Assembly (NCBI GenBank): GCA_002490315.1 | Contig: DLKG01000055.1 | Location: forward strand, 1 to 59,294 | Direction: 5' to 3' | Length of the DNA stretch: 59,294 nucleotides | Origin: Prevotella sp. UBA7594 | GTDB lineage: Bacteria > Bacteroidota > Bacteroidia > Bacteroidales > Bacteroidaceae | Shown: positions 33,637 through 45,073 of the stretch, in pieces | Layout: each line of letters begins with the position of its first letter | How positions within the stretch are numbered: position 1 is the stretch's first letter | Position numbers and translations under genes: made by a program | The notes under the pieces: generated by a model | The model's database searches: none | Told to the model about the DNA's origin: nothing | Seen by the model: only the letters and a program-made list of their open reading frames with translations

Positions 33637-36600
33637 ATGTTTCAGAAACTCATCACATACTCCATCCACAACAAGCTCGTTGTGGGTGTACTGACAATAG
33701 CACTCATCGTGTGGGGCGTGTGGTCGCTCGTGCGCTTGCCGTTCGACGCCACGCCCGACATCACCAACAATCAGGTGCAGGTCATCACGCAGGCTCCGTC
33801 GCTCGGAGCGCAGGAAGTAGAACAGTACATCACGACTCCCATAGAGATGGCACTCGCCAACATCCCGCGCATAGAGGAGCGGCGCAGCATATCGCGCAGC
33901 GGACTGTCGGTCATAACGCTCGTCTTCGACGACAATGCCGACATCTACTGGGCACGCTCGCAGGTCTCACAAGTGCTCGAGAGCGTAAGCAAGGAACTGC
34001 CCAGCAACACCGACACGGAAATGGGGCCCATCGCCACCGGACTGGGCGAGATTTTCCACTACACCGTGCACGCCCGGAAGGGCTACGAGCATAAATACTC
34101 GCTCACGCAGCTGCGCACCATTCAGGACTGGATTGTGCGCAAGCAACTGTCGGGTACGCCGGGCGTTGCCGAGGTGAGCGGCTGGGGCGGATACGTGAAG
34201 CAATACGAGGTGGCGATAGACAACGAGCGCCTCAACGCCAACGGCATCACCGTCGGCGAAATCTATTCGGCATTGGAGAAGAACAACTCCAACACGGGCG
34301 GCAGCTACATCGAGGAGAACTCCAGCCAATACTACATCCGCGGCATCGGTCGCGTCAGTTCTCTGAAGGACATCGCCGACATCACCGTCAAGACCATCGG
34401 CTCGACGCCCGTGCGCATCGGCGACGTGGCACACGTCGAGGAGGGCCATGCCGTGCGCTTCGGAGCCGTCACGCACAATGGTGAGGGCGAAGTGGTGGCG
34501 GGCATCGCCATCATGCTCAAGGGCGAGAACTTCCAGGAGGTCAGCAAGAACGTGAAGGAGCGCATCAAGCAGATACAGCGGTCGCTGCCCGAGGGCGTAG
34601 TGATAGAGCCGTTCATCGACCGCACCGACCTCGTAGAGCGCGTGGAGGGCACCATAGCACGCAACCTCATTGAGGGCGGACTCATCGTCATCTTCGTGCT
34701 CGTGCTCTTTCTCGGCAACTGGCGTGCGGGACTTGTCGTGGCGTCGGTCATACCGCTGTCGATGCTCTTCGCGTTCGGCATGATGAAGGCGTTCGGCATC
34801 GACGGCAATCTCATGTCGCTCGGCGCCATCGACTTCGGTATGATTGTCGACTCGGCGGTTATCATCGTCGAGGCTGTCGTCACGCACATCAACACGGGCC
34901 ACTTCTCCAATCCGCAAGTGCGCGCTGCCTACCAGGCGCACGCTGCCCGTGGCGGCGACACCGCCACTCCCAGTACATTCCGACTGACACGGAAGCAAAT
35001 GGACGAGGAGGTGCACTTCTCCGCCTCGCGCATACGCCAAAGCGCGGCGTTCGGCGAGATTATCATCATGATTGTGTATATCCCGCTGATGACCCTCGTC
35101 GGCATAGAGGGAAAAATGTTCCGCCCGATGGCGCTCACGGTGTTCTTCGCCATTCTCGGCGCGTTCATCCTCTCGCTCACCTACGTGCCGATGGCGAGCA
35201 GCCTGCTGCTCAGCCGTTCGGTACACACGCGCAAGACTTTGTCTGACAAGATTATTGAGAAGCTTCAGTCGTGGTATAGGCCCGTGCTGGAATACTCTCT
35301 GAAGCAGAGCAAGAACGTCATCACGGCAGCCGTGGCTCTGTTCTGCGTGTCGGCAGTGGCGTTCAGCTTTCTCGGCGGCGAGTTTATCCCGAGCCTTGAG
35401 GAGGGCGACTTCGCCGTGGAGATGAGCCTCAAGCAAGGCACGTCGCTCTCGCAGATGGTGGAGAGCTGCACGAAGGCGGAGAGGCTGCTGAAGGCGGAGT
35501 ATCCCGAAATAAAGCAGATAGTGAGCCGCATCGGCAGCGCAGAGATTCCAACCGACCCTATGCCCGTGGAGCGGGCCGACATCATGATTGCCCTAAAGCC
35601 CAAGGACGAATGGACATCGGCGAAAACTCCCGACGAGCTGCGCGAGAAGATGGAGCACACGCTGAAGGACATACCCGGACTGGAGGCTGAAATCTCGCAA
35701 CCCATACAGATGCGCAACAACGAACTTCTGACGGGCATCAAGCAGGACGTGGCGATAAAGATCTTCGGCGACGACTTGAAGACGCTCTCCGAGCAGGCAG
35801 AGAAGGTGAGGCGACTGGTGGAGAATGTCAATGGCGTGAGCGGCACTATGGTGGAGAAAGTGTCGGGCTTACCACAAATCCAGATACGCTACGACCACGA
35901 GCGCATGTCACGCTACGGACTGTCGGTCGACGACGTAAGCTCCGTTGTCGCGACTACGTTTGCCGGGGCAGTGGCTGGCGCGGTGTACGAGGGCGAGAAG
36001 AAGTTCGACATCGTCGTGAGGCTCACCTCTAACGAGCGCAACGCCGAGACGCTCGAGCAGCTGTCGGTGGCGCTCCCGTCAGGCGAGAGCGTACCGCTAC
36101 GGCAGATTGCCGACATCGTGTACGAACCGGCACCGGCTCAGGTGTCGCATGAGGACGGCACGCGGCGCATCTACGTCGGCTTCAACGTGAAGGGACGCGA
36201 CGTGCAGTCGACCGTCAACGAGATACAGACAAAACTCGACAAAGAGCTAAAGCTGCCCGAGGGCTACTACTTCACCTACGGCGGCGAGTTCAAGAATCTG
36301 CAGAGCGCCACACGCCGACTGATGGTCGTCGTGCCGATAGCACTCATAATAATCCTCTTGCTGCTCTATGCAACCGTAAAAAACCTGCGCGAGTCGCTCT
36401 TCGTCTTCTCTGCCATTCCGTTGGCGGCGATAGGCGGCGTGTGGGCGCTTTGGCTGCGCGGAATGCCGTTTTCCATATCGGCTGGCGTGGGCTTCATCGC
36501 GTTGTTCGGCGTGGCTGTGCTCAACGGCATCGTGCTCATCGGACAGATAAACCAGATGGAGCACGAGCAACGCGAGAAGCTTGCAGCGGCTGACATGGAG

Positions 36601-36849
36601 GACGCGCCGGGGACGGGGGCGTCCCCTCTCCCATTTATCGTGGAGAGCTGCATGATGCGCCTGCGCCCGGTACTGATGACGGCTCTCGTGGCGTCGATGG
36701 GCTTCCTTCCGATGGCTCTCTCCCACGGCGACGGAGCGGAGGTGCAGCGCCCGTTGGCGACGGTGGTCATCGGCGGACTCATCACGTCGACACTGCTCAC
36801 GCTGCTGGTGTTGCCGGCAATATACAAGCAGTTCAGCAAGAGAAAATAA
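33637..36849 (+). CDS. Heavy-metal RND efflux pump (CzcA-type)
   Basis: 1070 aa with 12 expected membrane segments and two large periplasmic loops. The heavy-metal subgroup is visible in segment 4: DFGMIVDSAVIIVE carries Asp 399, Asp 405 and Glu 412, matching the D-D-E triad of CzcA (divalent Zn/Co/Cd) and not the pattern of CusA (Cu/Ag). A proton-driven inner-membrane pump with adaptor CzcB and channel CzcC. Residues 990-1000 (APGTGASPLPF) are coded by an inserted copy of the genome's GC-rich repeat and fall in the cytoplasmic loop between segments 10 and 11, just before ESCMMRLRPVLMTALVAS. The frame is kept and the gene looks intact. Confidence 0.9.
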   Translation: MFQKLITYSIHNKLVVGVLTIALIVWGVWSLVRLPFDATPDITNNQVQVITQAPSLGAQEVEQYITTPIEMALANIPRIEERRSISRSGLSVITLVFDDNADIYWARSQVSQVLESVSKELPSNTDTEMGPIATGLGEIFHYTVHARKGYEHKYSLTQLRTIQDWIVRKQLSGTPGVAEVSGWGGYVKQYEVAIDNERLNANGITVGEIYSALEKNNSNTGGSYIEENSSQYYIRGIGRVSSLKDIADITVKTIGSTPVRIGDVAHVEEGHAVRFGAVTHNGEGEVVAGIAIMLKGENFQEVSKNVKERIKQIQRSLPEGVVIEPFIDRTDLVERVEGTIARNLIEGGLIVIFVLVLFLGNWRAGLVVASVIPLSMLFAFGMMKAFGIDGNLMSLGAIDFGMIVDSAVIIVEAVVTHINTGHFSNPQVRAAYQAHAARGGDTATPSTFRLTRKQMDEEVHFSASRIRQSAAFGEIIIMIVYIPLMTLVGIEGKMFRPMALTVFFAILGAFILSLTYVPMASSLLLSRSVHTRKTLSDKIIEKLQSWYRPVLEYSLKQSKNVITAAVALFCVSAVAFSFLGGEFIPSLEEGDFAVEMSLKQGTSLSQMVESCTKAERLLKAEYPEIKQIVSRIGSAEIPTDPMPVERADIMIALKPKDEWTSAKTPDELREKMEHTLKDIPGLEAEISQPIQMRNNELLTGIKQDVAIKIFGDDLKTLSEQAEKVRRLVENVNGVSGTMVEKVSGLPQIQIRYDHERMSRYGLSVDDVSSVVATTFAGAVAGAVYEGEKKFDIVVRLTSNERNAETLEQLSVALPSGESVPLRQIADIVYEPAPAQVSHEDGTRRIYVGFNVKGRDVQSTVNEIQTKLDKELKLPEGYYFTYGGEFKNLQSATRRLMVVVPIALIIILLLLYATVKNLRESLFVFSAIPLAAIGGVWALWLRGMPFSISAGVGFIALFGVAVLNGIVLIGQINQMEHEQREKLAAADMEDAPGTGASPLPFIVESCMMRLRPVLMTALVASMGFLPMALSHGDGAEVQRPLATVVIGGLITSTLLTLLVLPAIYKQFSKRK
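36609..36638 (+). repeat. GC-rich repeat copy inside czcA
   Basis: GGGACGGGGGCGTCCCCTCT, then CCCATTTAT, matching the intergenic repeat's right half. In frame; it codes residues GTGASPLPF of CzcA. Confidence 0.75.
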
Positions 36850-36894
36850 GCAATAGGAACATGTAAAAATAATCTTGAACACATACTTTCTAAT

Positions 36895-38190
36895 ATGAAT
36901 ACAACAAATATTATAAAAAGAATGTCACCACAACACATTACGTTCTCCATGCTATTGGGGAAAGTAATGATAGCTCTTTGCACGATTGGCGGAGTAACTT
37001 CCTACGCCCAGACTATATCTCACCCCCAAGCCCTCTCCCTACCCCAGTGTCTCTCGCTCGCCTCGGAGCACAACCTGACGCTCCGGCAGGCTAACCTTCA
37101 GGTGGAGCGGGCGCGTGCCTTGCAGGGCACGGCATGGGACGTGGACAAGACAGAACTGTCGCTCGCGCAAGACCCTACGTCGGGCGGCTCGCCCGACAAC
37201 GCCCTTGCCGTTTCGCAGACGATAGAGTTCCCCACTGTTTACGCCGCACGCCACGGACAACTGAAAGCGGAGACAAGGGCGGAGGAGAAGCGCCGCAATG
37301 TGGCGGCGCAGCAGGTGAGGGCGGACATCACGGCTGCCTACTACGACCTCGTCTACCGCAAGGAGCGCGTCGCCATCATCCTCGCGCAAGACTCCGTCCT
37401 TGCCCACTACGCCAGCCTCGCCAACAAACGCTACGAGGCTGGCGAGGCGCGACAGCTTGAGACTCTCTCCGCCAAGCGGCTTCTGCACGAGAACAGCATG
37501 GAGCTTGCCTCTGCCGAGAACGACTACAAGGCGGCGCAGCTCACGCTTGCCTCTCTCGTCGGCTCCGACTCCGCCATAGAGCCTGCCGACTGCCGACTCT
37601 CCCCCGTCGACTACCAGCCGGGCGGCTTCTCCTTTGCCGCCTCCGCCGAGGGAGCACTTGCCTCCGCCGAGGTGGACGTGGCGAGGAAGGCTCTGCGCGT
37701 GGCGAAGAACGGCTACGCACCGTCGCTCTCCCTGGCACTGAAAAGCCAACTCGTCATCACGGGCTGGGACCCCTACCACGAGAACCGCTCGCGCTACTCC
37801 GGCGGCAACTTCATGGGCTTCGAGGTGGGCATCGGCGTGCCTCTGTTCTTCGGTGCCACGAAGGCGAAGGTGAAGGCGGCACGCAAGGAACGCGAGATTG
37901 CGGAGATGGAGATGAGCCGCCAGCAGGCTGCACGGCAGACCGACTACAATGTTGCCCTCGCGCGCTTCAGTACGGCGCTCGCCCGTATGCGCCATTACGA
38001 GACGCAGGACGCAGCTGACGCGGCAGAGATTGCACGCCTCGGAACGGTGGAATACGAGAACGGGGAGATTTCCTACATCGAATACATCAACGCCTTACGC
38101 GAGTCGGTCGACTCGCGCCTGAAGCACGCGGCTGCCGTCAACGACTACAACCAGGCCGTGGTTGGACTGAAGCGTATAACGGGGGATTAG
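36895..38190 (+). CDS. TolC-family outer-membrane channel (CzcC-like)
   Basis: 431 aa. N-terminal signal peptide ending near SYAQ (about residue 41); a start at ATG 36922 would shorten the leader by nine residues. The outer-membrane-efflux fold shows as two alpha-helical halves (SLPQCLSLASEHNLTLRQAN, then YDLVYRKERVAIIL; later FEVGIGVPLFFGATKAKVKA and the second helical hairpin). Forms the outer-membrane exit for the CzcBA pump. 45 bases after czcA, the last operon gene, followed by a strong hairpin. Confidence 0.88.
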   Translation: MNTTNIIKRMSPQHITFSMLLGKVMIALCTIGGVTSYAQTISHPQALSLPQCLSLASEHNLTLRQANLQVERARALQGTAWDVDKTELSLAQDPTSGGSPDNALAVSQTIEFPTVYAARHGQLKAETRAEEKRRNVAAQQVRADITAAYYDLVYRKERVAIILAQDSVLAHYASLANKRYEAGEARQLETLSAKRLLHENSMELASAENDYKAAQLTLASLVGSDSAIEPADCRLSPVDYQPGGFSFAASAEGALASAEVDVARKALRVAKNGYAPSLSLALKSQLVITGWDPYHENRSRYSGGNFMGFEVGIGVPLFFGATKAKVKAARKEREIAEMEMSRQQAARQTDYNVALARFSTALARMRHYETQDAADAAEIARLGTVEYENGEISYIEYINALRESVDSRLKHAAAVNDYNQAVVGLKRITGD

Positions 38191-38412
38191 CATGACGTAC
38201 ACATCATCATGGGAAAAAAAATCTCGCTTACATGACAATATTTGCATCACTCCTGGCGCTCAAAACTTGCAGATGAATCAGCCAAAAGGTCTTTGCCCGA
38301 TTTTTCTTCAAGGATTTGCGTGCATACGCTAAGCGTTTGTGGCTCAAGAGAATACGCTTGCCACAAAATCCAGTGTGCAAGAATAAAGAATGTGAAATGA
38401 AGTTACAACATA

Positions 38413-38453
38413 CCAAAAGTGGCACTTTAGAAGGTCTAAAGTGCCACTTTTGG
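38413..38453. terminator. 19-bp perfect hairpin between convergent genes
   Basis: CCAAAAGTGGCACTTTAGA (38413-38431) pairs perfectly with TCTAAAGTGCCACTTTTGG (38435-38453), 3-base loop. A weaker stem AAGCGCCA/TGGCGCTT follows near 38462-38495. Both contain AAAGTG/GCGC cores like those at 11955-12037. The rest of the 38191-38678 gap shows no gene I can support. Confidence 0.75.
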
Positions 38454-38678
38454 TTGACAGAAGCGCCACTCTAACAATACAAAACTGGCGCTTTATGAGG
38501 GGAAACGTTGGTTTTTTTACCTCTTTTTCCCTCTTTTTTGATGGAAAAATATACAAAAGTCATGTCTTGGATTCCCTCACTACCCGTTTCAAGGAAGCGG
38601 AAATCTCCAGAATGAAATTTTCTTTTGTAATACTTTTTTACTCTTACGTACAATATTTGTTTCTGCAAAGCCAGCTCG

Positions 38679-41870
<3,192 letters not shown>

Positions 41871-41904
41871 TTAAGTATTATTTGAGGTTTTCATTATCCA
41901 ATCA

Positions 41905-41936
41905 CAAAGGTAAGCAAAATTATTCGAAGCCACAAA
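41905..41936 (-). promoter_or_regulatory. lacZ-type gene promoter
   Basis: On the minus strand TTTG (41936-41933), 20 bases, TACCTTTG (41912-41905), about 53 bases before the beta-galactosidase ATG. Confidence 0.6.
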
Positions 41937-41962
41937 CAGTAGAGCGACCAATCTGCTTGTCT

Positions 41963-41994
41963 GCTGACAGCATGTCGAAGACAAGCGAAACTTC
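41963..41994. repeat. Left 32-base inverted repeat flanking the M16 gene
   Basis: GCTGACAGCATGTCGAAGAC, then AAGCGAAACTTC. Its reverse complement occurs at 43319-43350 with 30 of 32 matches. Together they enclose the M16 gene. Confidence 0.85.
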
Positions 41995-42002
41995 AACTTT
42001 TA

Positions 42003-42034
42003 TTTGCGAATGACGAAAGAAAAATGTAATTTTG
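42003..42034 (+). promoter_or_regulatory. M16 peptidase promoter
   Basis: TTTG (42003-42006), 20 bases, TAATTTTG (42027-42034), 19 bases before the ATG at 42054. Confidence 0.6.
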
Positions 42035-42053
42035 TTGTTAAACAGCAGCAATT

Positions 42054-43316
42054 ATGAACTACAACACGCACACGCTTGCCAACGGCTTGCGCATAATACA
42101 TCTGCCCTCATCCTCTCCTGTCGTCTACTGCGGCTACGCCGTGGCTGCAGGCACACGCGACGAGGAGCTCGGACGCGAGGAGGGCATTGCCCACTTCTGC
42201 GAGCACATCACGTTCAAGGGCACGGAGCGACGCAGCTCCATGAAAATCCTCGGTTGTCTCGACAGCGTCGGAGGCGACCTCAACGCCTTCACCAACAAGG
42301 AGGAGACCGTCTATCATGCCGCCGTGCTCAGCGACAACATCGACCGCGCCGTCGACCTACTGACCGACATCGTCTTCCACAGCACCTATCCGCAGGAGGA
42401 GATAGACAAGGAGGTGGAGGTCATCGTCGACGAGATTGAAAGCTACAACGACTCGCCTGCCGAACTCGTCTACGATCTCTTCGAGAACGCCATCTACGAG
42501 GGGCATCCGCTCGGTCACAACATTCTCGGCTCTGCCGAACAGCTCCGCACCTACACCACGGCAGACGCCTTGCGCTTCACCGGACGCCTCTATCGCCCCG
42601 ACAACGCCGTGTTCTTCGCCTACGGCGACGTGAAGTTTGAGAAGCTCGTGAGGCTCCTTGAGAAAGCCAACGGCGAAACAACGGAGAAGAGCGGCGGAAC
42701 GAAACTGCCGACAACTGGCGGCTGCAACGGGGGCAACACCGCTCCATGCTGCCTCGCGCCCTACAAGCCTCAGCGCATAGAGCGCCACATGGACACCCAT
42801 CTTGCCCACGTGATGCTCGGCACACGCGCCTACGACGTGCACGACGAGCGCCGCATCGCACTCTACCTGCTCAACAACATCCTCGGCGGACCGGGCATGA
42901 CGGCACGCCTTAACGTGTCGCTGCGCGAACGCAACGCGCTGGTGTACACCGTGGAGAGCATGATGCAGAGCTACAGCGACACGGGACTCTGGGCTGTCTA
43001 CTTCGGATGCGACCCGAAAAACATCGGACGCTGCCTGCGGCTCACACGCCGCGAGCTCGACAAGGTGATGGAGCGTCCGCTCTCCGACGCACAGCTGCGT
43101 GCAGCAAAGAAGCAGATACGCGGACAGATCGGCATTGCCTGCGACTCGCGCGAGTCGTTCGCCCTCGACTTCGCCAAGGGCTTCCTCCACTACGGATGGA
43201 AGAAGGACGTGACGGCTCTCTGCGAACGCATCGACCGGCTGACGCCTGCCGACCTGCAACGCGTGGCGCAAGAGACGTTCGCCGAGGAGAACCTGACAAG
43301 GCTGATAATAAAATAA
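42054..43316 (+). CDS. M16-family zinc metallopeptidase
   Basis: 420 aa. Inverted zinc motif HFCEH (H47, E50, H51) and the distal ligand Glu 127 in VDEIES, 76 residues on, the standard HxxEH-x76-E pattern of the pitrilysin/processing-peptidase family. A conserved N-terminal NTHTLANGLRIIHLPS and a second-domain arm (NILGGPGMTARLNVSLRERNALVYTV, the R-Y substrate clamp) are present, so it is the single-domain-pair form. No signal peptide, so cytoplasmic. A Gly/Thr/Cys-rich stretch about 220-240 (KSGGTKLPTTGGCNGG) looks like a linker expansion. The gene is enclosed by 32-base inverted repeats. Confidence 0.9.
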   Translation: MNYNTHTLANGLRIIHLPSSSPVVYCGYAVAAGTRDEELGREEGIAHFCEHITFKGTERRSSMKILGCLDSVGGDLNAFTNKEETVYHAAVLSDNIDRAVDLLTDIVFHSTYPQEEIDKEVEVIVDEIESYNDSPAELVYDLFENAIYEGHPLGHNILGSAEQLRTYTTADALRFTGRLYRPDNAVFFAYGDVKFEKLVRLLEKANGETTEKSGGTKLPTTGGCNGGNTAPCCLAPYKPQRIERHMDTHLAHVMLGTRAYDVHDERRIALYLLNNILGGPGMTARLNVSLRERNALVYTVESMMQSYSDTGLWAVYFGCDPKNIGRCLRLTRRELDKVMERPLSDAQLRAAKKQIRGQIGIACDSRESFALDFAKGFLHYGWKKDVTALCERIDRLTPADLQRVAQETFAEENLTRLIIK

Positions 43317-43318
43317 TA

Positions 43319-43350
43319 GAAGTTTCGCATGTCTTCGACATGCTGTCAGT
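43319..43350. repeat. Right 32-base inverted repeat flanking the M16 gene
   Basis: GAAGTTTCGCATGTCTTCGA, then CATGCTGTCAGT, starting 3 bases after the M16 stop. It has an internal stem GCATGTC/GACATGC. Confidence 0.85.
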
Positions 43351-43351
43351 A

Positions 43352-43400
43352 AACGAGTAGACGAGTAGACGAGTAGACAAGTAGACAAGTAAACAAGGAT
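43352..43400. repeat. 10-bp simple tandem repeat
   Basis: About five copies of AACGAGTAGACGAGTAGAC-type 10-bp units, drifting to ACAAGTAGAC and AAGTAAACAAGG. Confidence 0.75.
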
Positions 43401-43438
43401 GACACCATTGAATTAAAGGCCATGCGTTGACAATTGTT

Positions 43439-43470
43439 AACTGGGAGAGGGGGCGCCCTCGCCCCCGACC
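43439..43470 (+). repeat. Single GC-rich repeat unit
   Basis: AACTGGGAGAGGGGGCGCCC, then TCGCCCCCGACC. One copy between convergent M16 and isocitrate dehydrogenase genes. Confidence 0.85.
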
Positions 43471-43485
43471 TTTCAAAAACGAAAA

Positions 43486-43523
43486 GAGGGTGTGTCAAAA
43501 CTCACAAATTTTGACACACCCTC
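43486..43523. terminator. 15-bp perfect hairpin terminator
   Basis: GAGGGTGTGTCAAAA (43486-43500) pairs with TTTTGACACACCCTC (43509-43523). It ends 14 bases beyond the isocitrate dehydrogenase stop; an expanded relative occurs at 23091-23181. Confidence 0.7.
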
Positions 43524-43537
43524 TGTTGAACTTTTCT

Positions 43538-44749
43538 TTAAGCAAGTTTCTTTTCCAGTCGCTCGCGTATGGCGGCGATGAATCCCGCGGAGGTCTTCGT
43601 CTGCGGCACAACGCCCTCCATGAGTCCGGCAAGATCCTTCGTGACGATACCCTCGTTCAGCGTGTCGAAGCAGGCAGCCTCAAGCTGGTTGGCGAAGTTG
43701 ACGAGAGCTGGAAGGGAATCAATCTCGCCACGCTTGCGCAGAGCGCCGCTCCACGCGAAGATTGTAGCCATCGGATTGGTGGACGTCTGCTCACCCTTCA
43801 AGTAGCGGTAGTAGTGGCGTGTCACGGTGCCGTGGGCAGCCTCGTACTCATACTTGCCGTCGGGCGAGACGAGCACGGACGTCATCATGGCAAGCGAACC
43901 GAACGCCGTCGACACCATGTCGCTCATCACGTCGCCGTCGTAGTTCTTGCACGCCCATATGAAGCCGCCCTTGGAGCGGATGACACGTGCCACTGCATCG
44001 TCAATGAGCGTATAGAAGAACTCCAGACCGCGCTTCTCAAACTCCTCCTTGTACTCCTCGAACACCTCATAGAAGATTATCTTGAACTGAGCGTCGTACT
44101 TCTTCGAGATAGTGTCCTTCGTAGAGAACCAAAGACTCTGGTTGGTGTCGAGGGCGAACTTGAAGCACGAGTGGGCGAAGGAACGTATGGACTTGTCGGT
44201 GTTGTGCATGGCCTGGAGCACGCCAGCACCCTTGAACGTGTGCACAACCACCTCCTCGTGCTTGCCGCTCTCGCCGTCGAAGACGAGTTTTGCCACGCCC
44301 GGTTCGTCGGCGCGTATCTCCACGCTCTTGTAGACGTCGCCATAGGCATGACGGGCGATGGTGATGGGCTTCTCCCAGTTCTTCACGGCAGGATGGATGC
44401 TCGGAATAGTGATAGGCGTGCGGAAGACGGTGCCGTCGAGGATGGAGCGTATAGTGCCGTTGGGGCTCTTCCACATCTGATGGAGCTTGTACTCGTCCAT
44501 GCGCTGGAGGTTGGGCGTGATGGTGGCACACTTCACTGCGACGCCAAGACGCTTCGTCGCCTCAGCAGCATCCTTGGTTATCTGGTCGGAGGTTTCGTCG
44601 CGCTTCACGAGTCCGAGGTCATAATACTCTGTCTTGAGGTCGACAAACGGAAGGATAAGCTCTTCCTTTATCATCTTCCACAATATACGTGTCATTTCGT
44701 CGCCATCCATCTCCACGAGTGGAGTGGTCATCTGAATCTTCTGTGTCAT
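43538..44749 (-). CDS. icd: NADP-dependent isocitrate dehydrogenase
   Basis: 403 aa. Oxidises isocitrate to 2-oxoglutarate and CO2 with NADP. It belongs to the eukaryote-like homodimeric subfamily by motifs: VEMDGDEMTRI near the N-terminus, NGTIRSILDGTVFRTPI (substrate), NYDGDVMSDMVSTAFGSLAM (the IDH signature) and AAHGTVTRHYYRY (NADP site). An internal ATG at MTTPLVEMDG would shorten it by six residues. It follows the aconitase-family gene on the same strand after 324 bases of repeat DNA, and a terminator lies just beyond its stop. Supplies 2-oxoglutarate for glutamate synthesis. Confidence 0.95.
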   Translation of the reverse strand: MTQKIQMTTPLVEMDGDEMTRILWKMIKEELILPFVDLKTEYYDLGLVKRDETSDQITKDAAEATKRLGVAVKCATITPNLQRMDEYKLHQMWKSPNGTIRSILDGTVFRTPITIPSIHPAVKNWEKPITIARHAYGDVYKSVEIRADEPGVAKLVFDGESGKHEEVVVHTFKGAGVLQAMHNTDKSIRSFAHSCFKFALDTNQSLWFSTKDTISKKYDAQFKIIFYEVFEEYKEEFEKRGLEFFYTLIDDAVARVIRSKGGFIWACKNYDGDVMSDMVSTAFGSLAMMTSVLVSPDGKYEYEAAHGTVTRHYYRYLKGEQTSTNPMATIFAWSGALRKRGEIDSLPALVNFANQLEAACFDTLNEGIVTKDLAGLMEGVVPQTKTSAGFIAAIRERLEKKLA

Positions 44750-44756
44750 ATTTGAA

Positions 44757-45072
44757 TTAGGAATTTTAAGTTTTGAATTTTGAATTATTCTCGGGATGAT
44801 TTTGAATTAGGAATTTTGAGTTTTGAATTTTGAATTATTCTCGGGCTGATTTTGAGTTAGGAATTTTGAATTTTGAGTTTTGAATTATTCTCGGGCTGAT
44901 TTTGAGTTAGGAATTTTGAGTTTTGAATTTTGAATTATTCTCGGGCTACGCCCTGCGATTTTGAATTAGGAATTTTGAATTATGAGTTTTGAATTATCCA
45001 ATTCAAAATTGTTCAATTCACAATCGGCGAAGCCGACCAACTCCTAATTCAAAACTCAAAATTCCTAATTGC
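44757..45072. repeat. 50-bp tandem repeat block
   Basis: Units of GAATTAGGAATTTTGAGTTT, TGAATTTTGAATTATTCTCGGG; TCGGG recurs at 44791, 44841, 44891 and 44941, exactly 50 bases apart. After a GGGCtacGCCC stem, the last part (about 44996-45072) is complementary to the units, so the block can fold. It fills the gap between the aconitase-family gene and icd. Confidence 0.85.
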
Positions 45073-45073
45073 T

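Noticed and set aside
33967..35436. 489-codon minus-strand frame opposite czcA
   Set aside because: Antisense shadow of a well-supported pump gene, His/Asp/Val-rich without motifs.
38228..38668. Small ORFs in the gap between the TolC-family gene and the beta-galactosidase
   Set aside because: They run through palindromic repeats, are Phe/Ser/Arg-rich and lack promoters or recognisable motifs.
44757..45072. CRISPR array from the 50-bp tandem repeats
   Set aside because: The whole 50-bp unit repeats, with no variable spacers; it is an ordinary tandem repeat.
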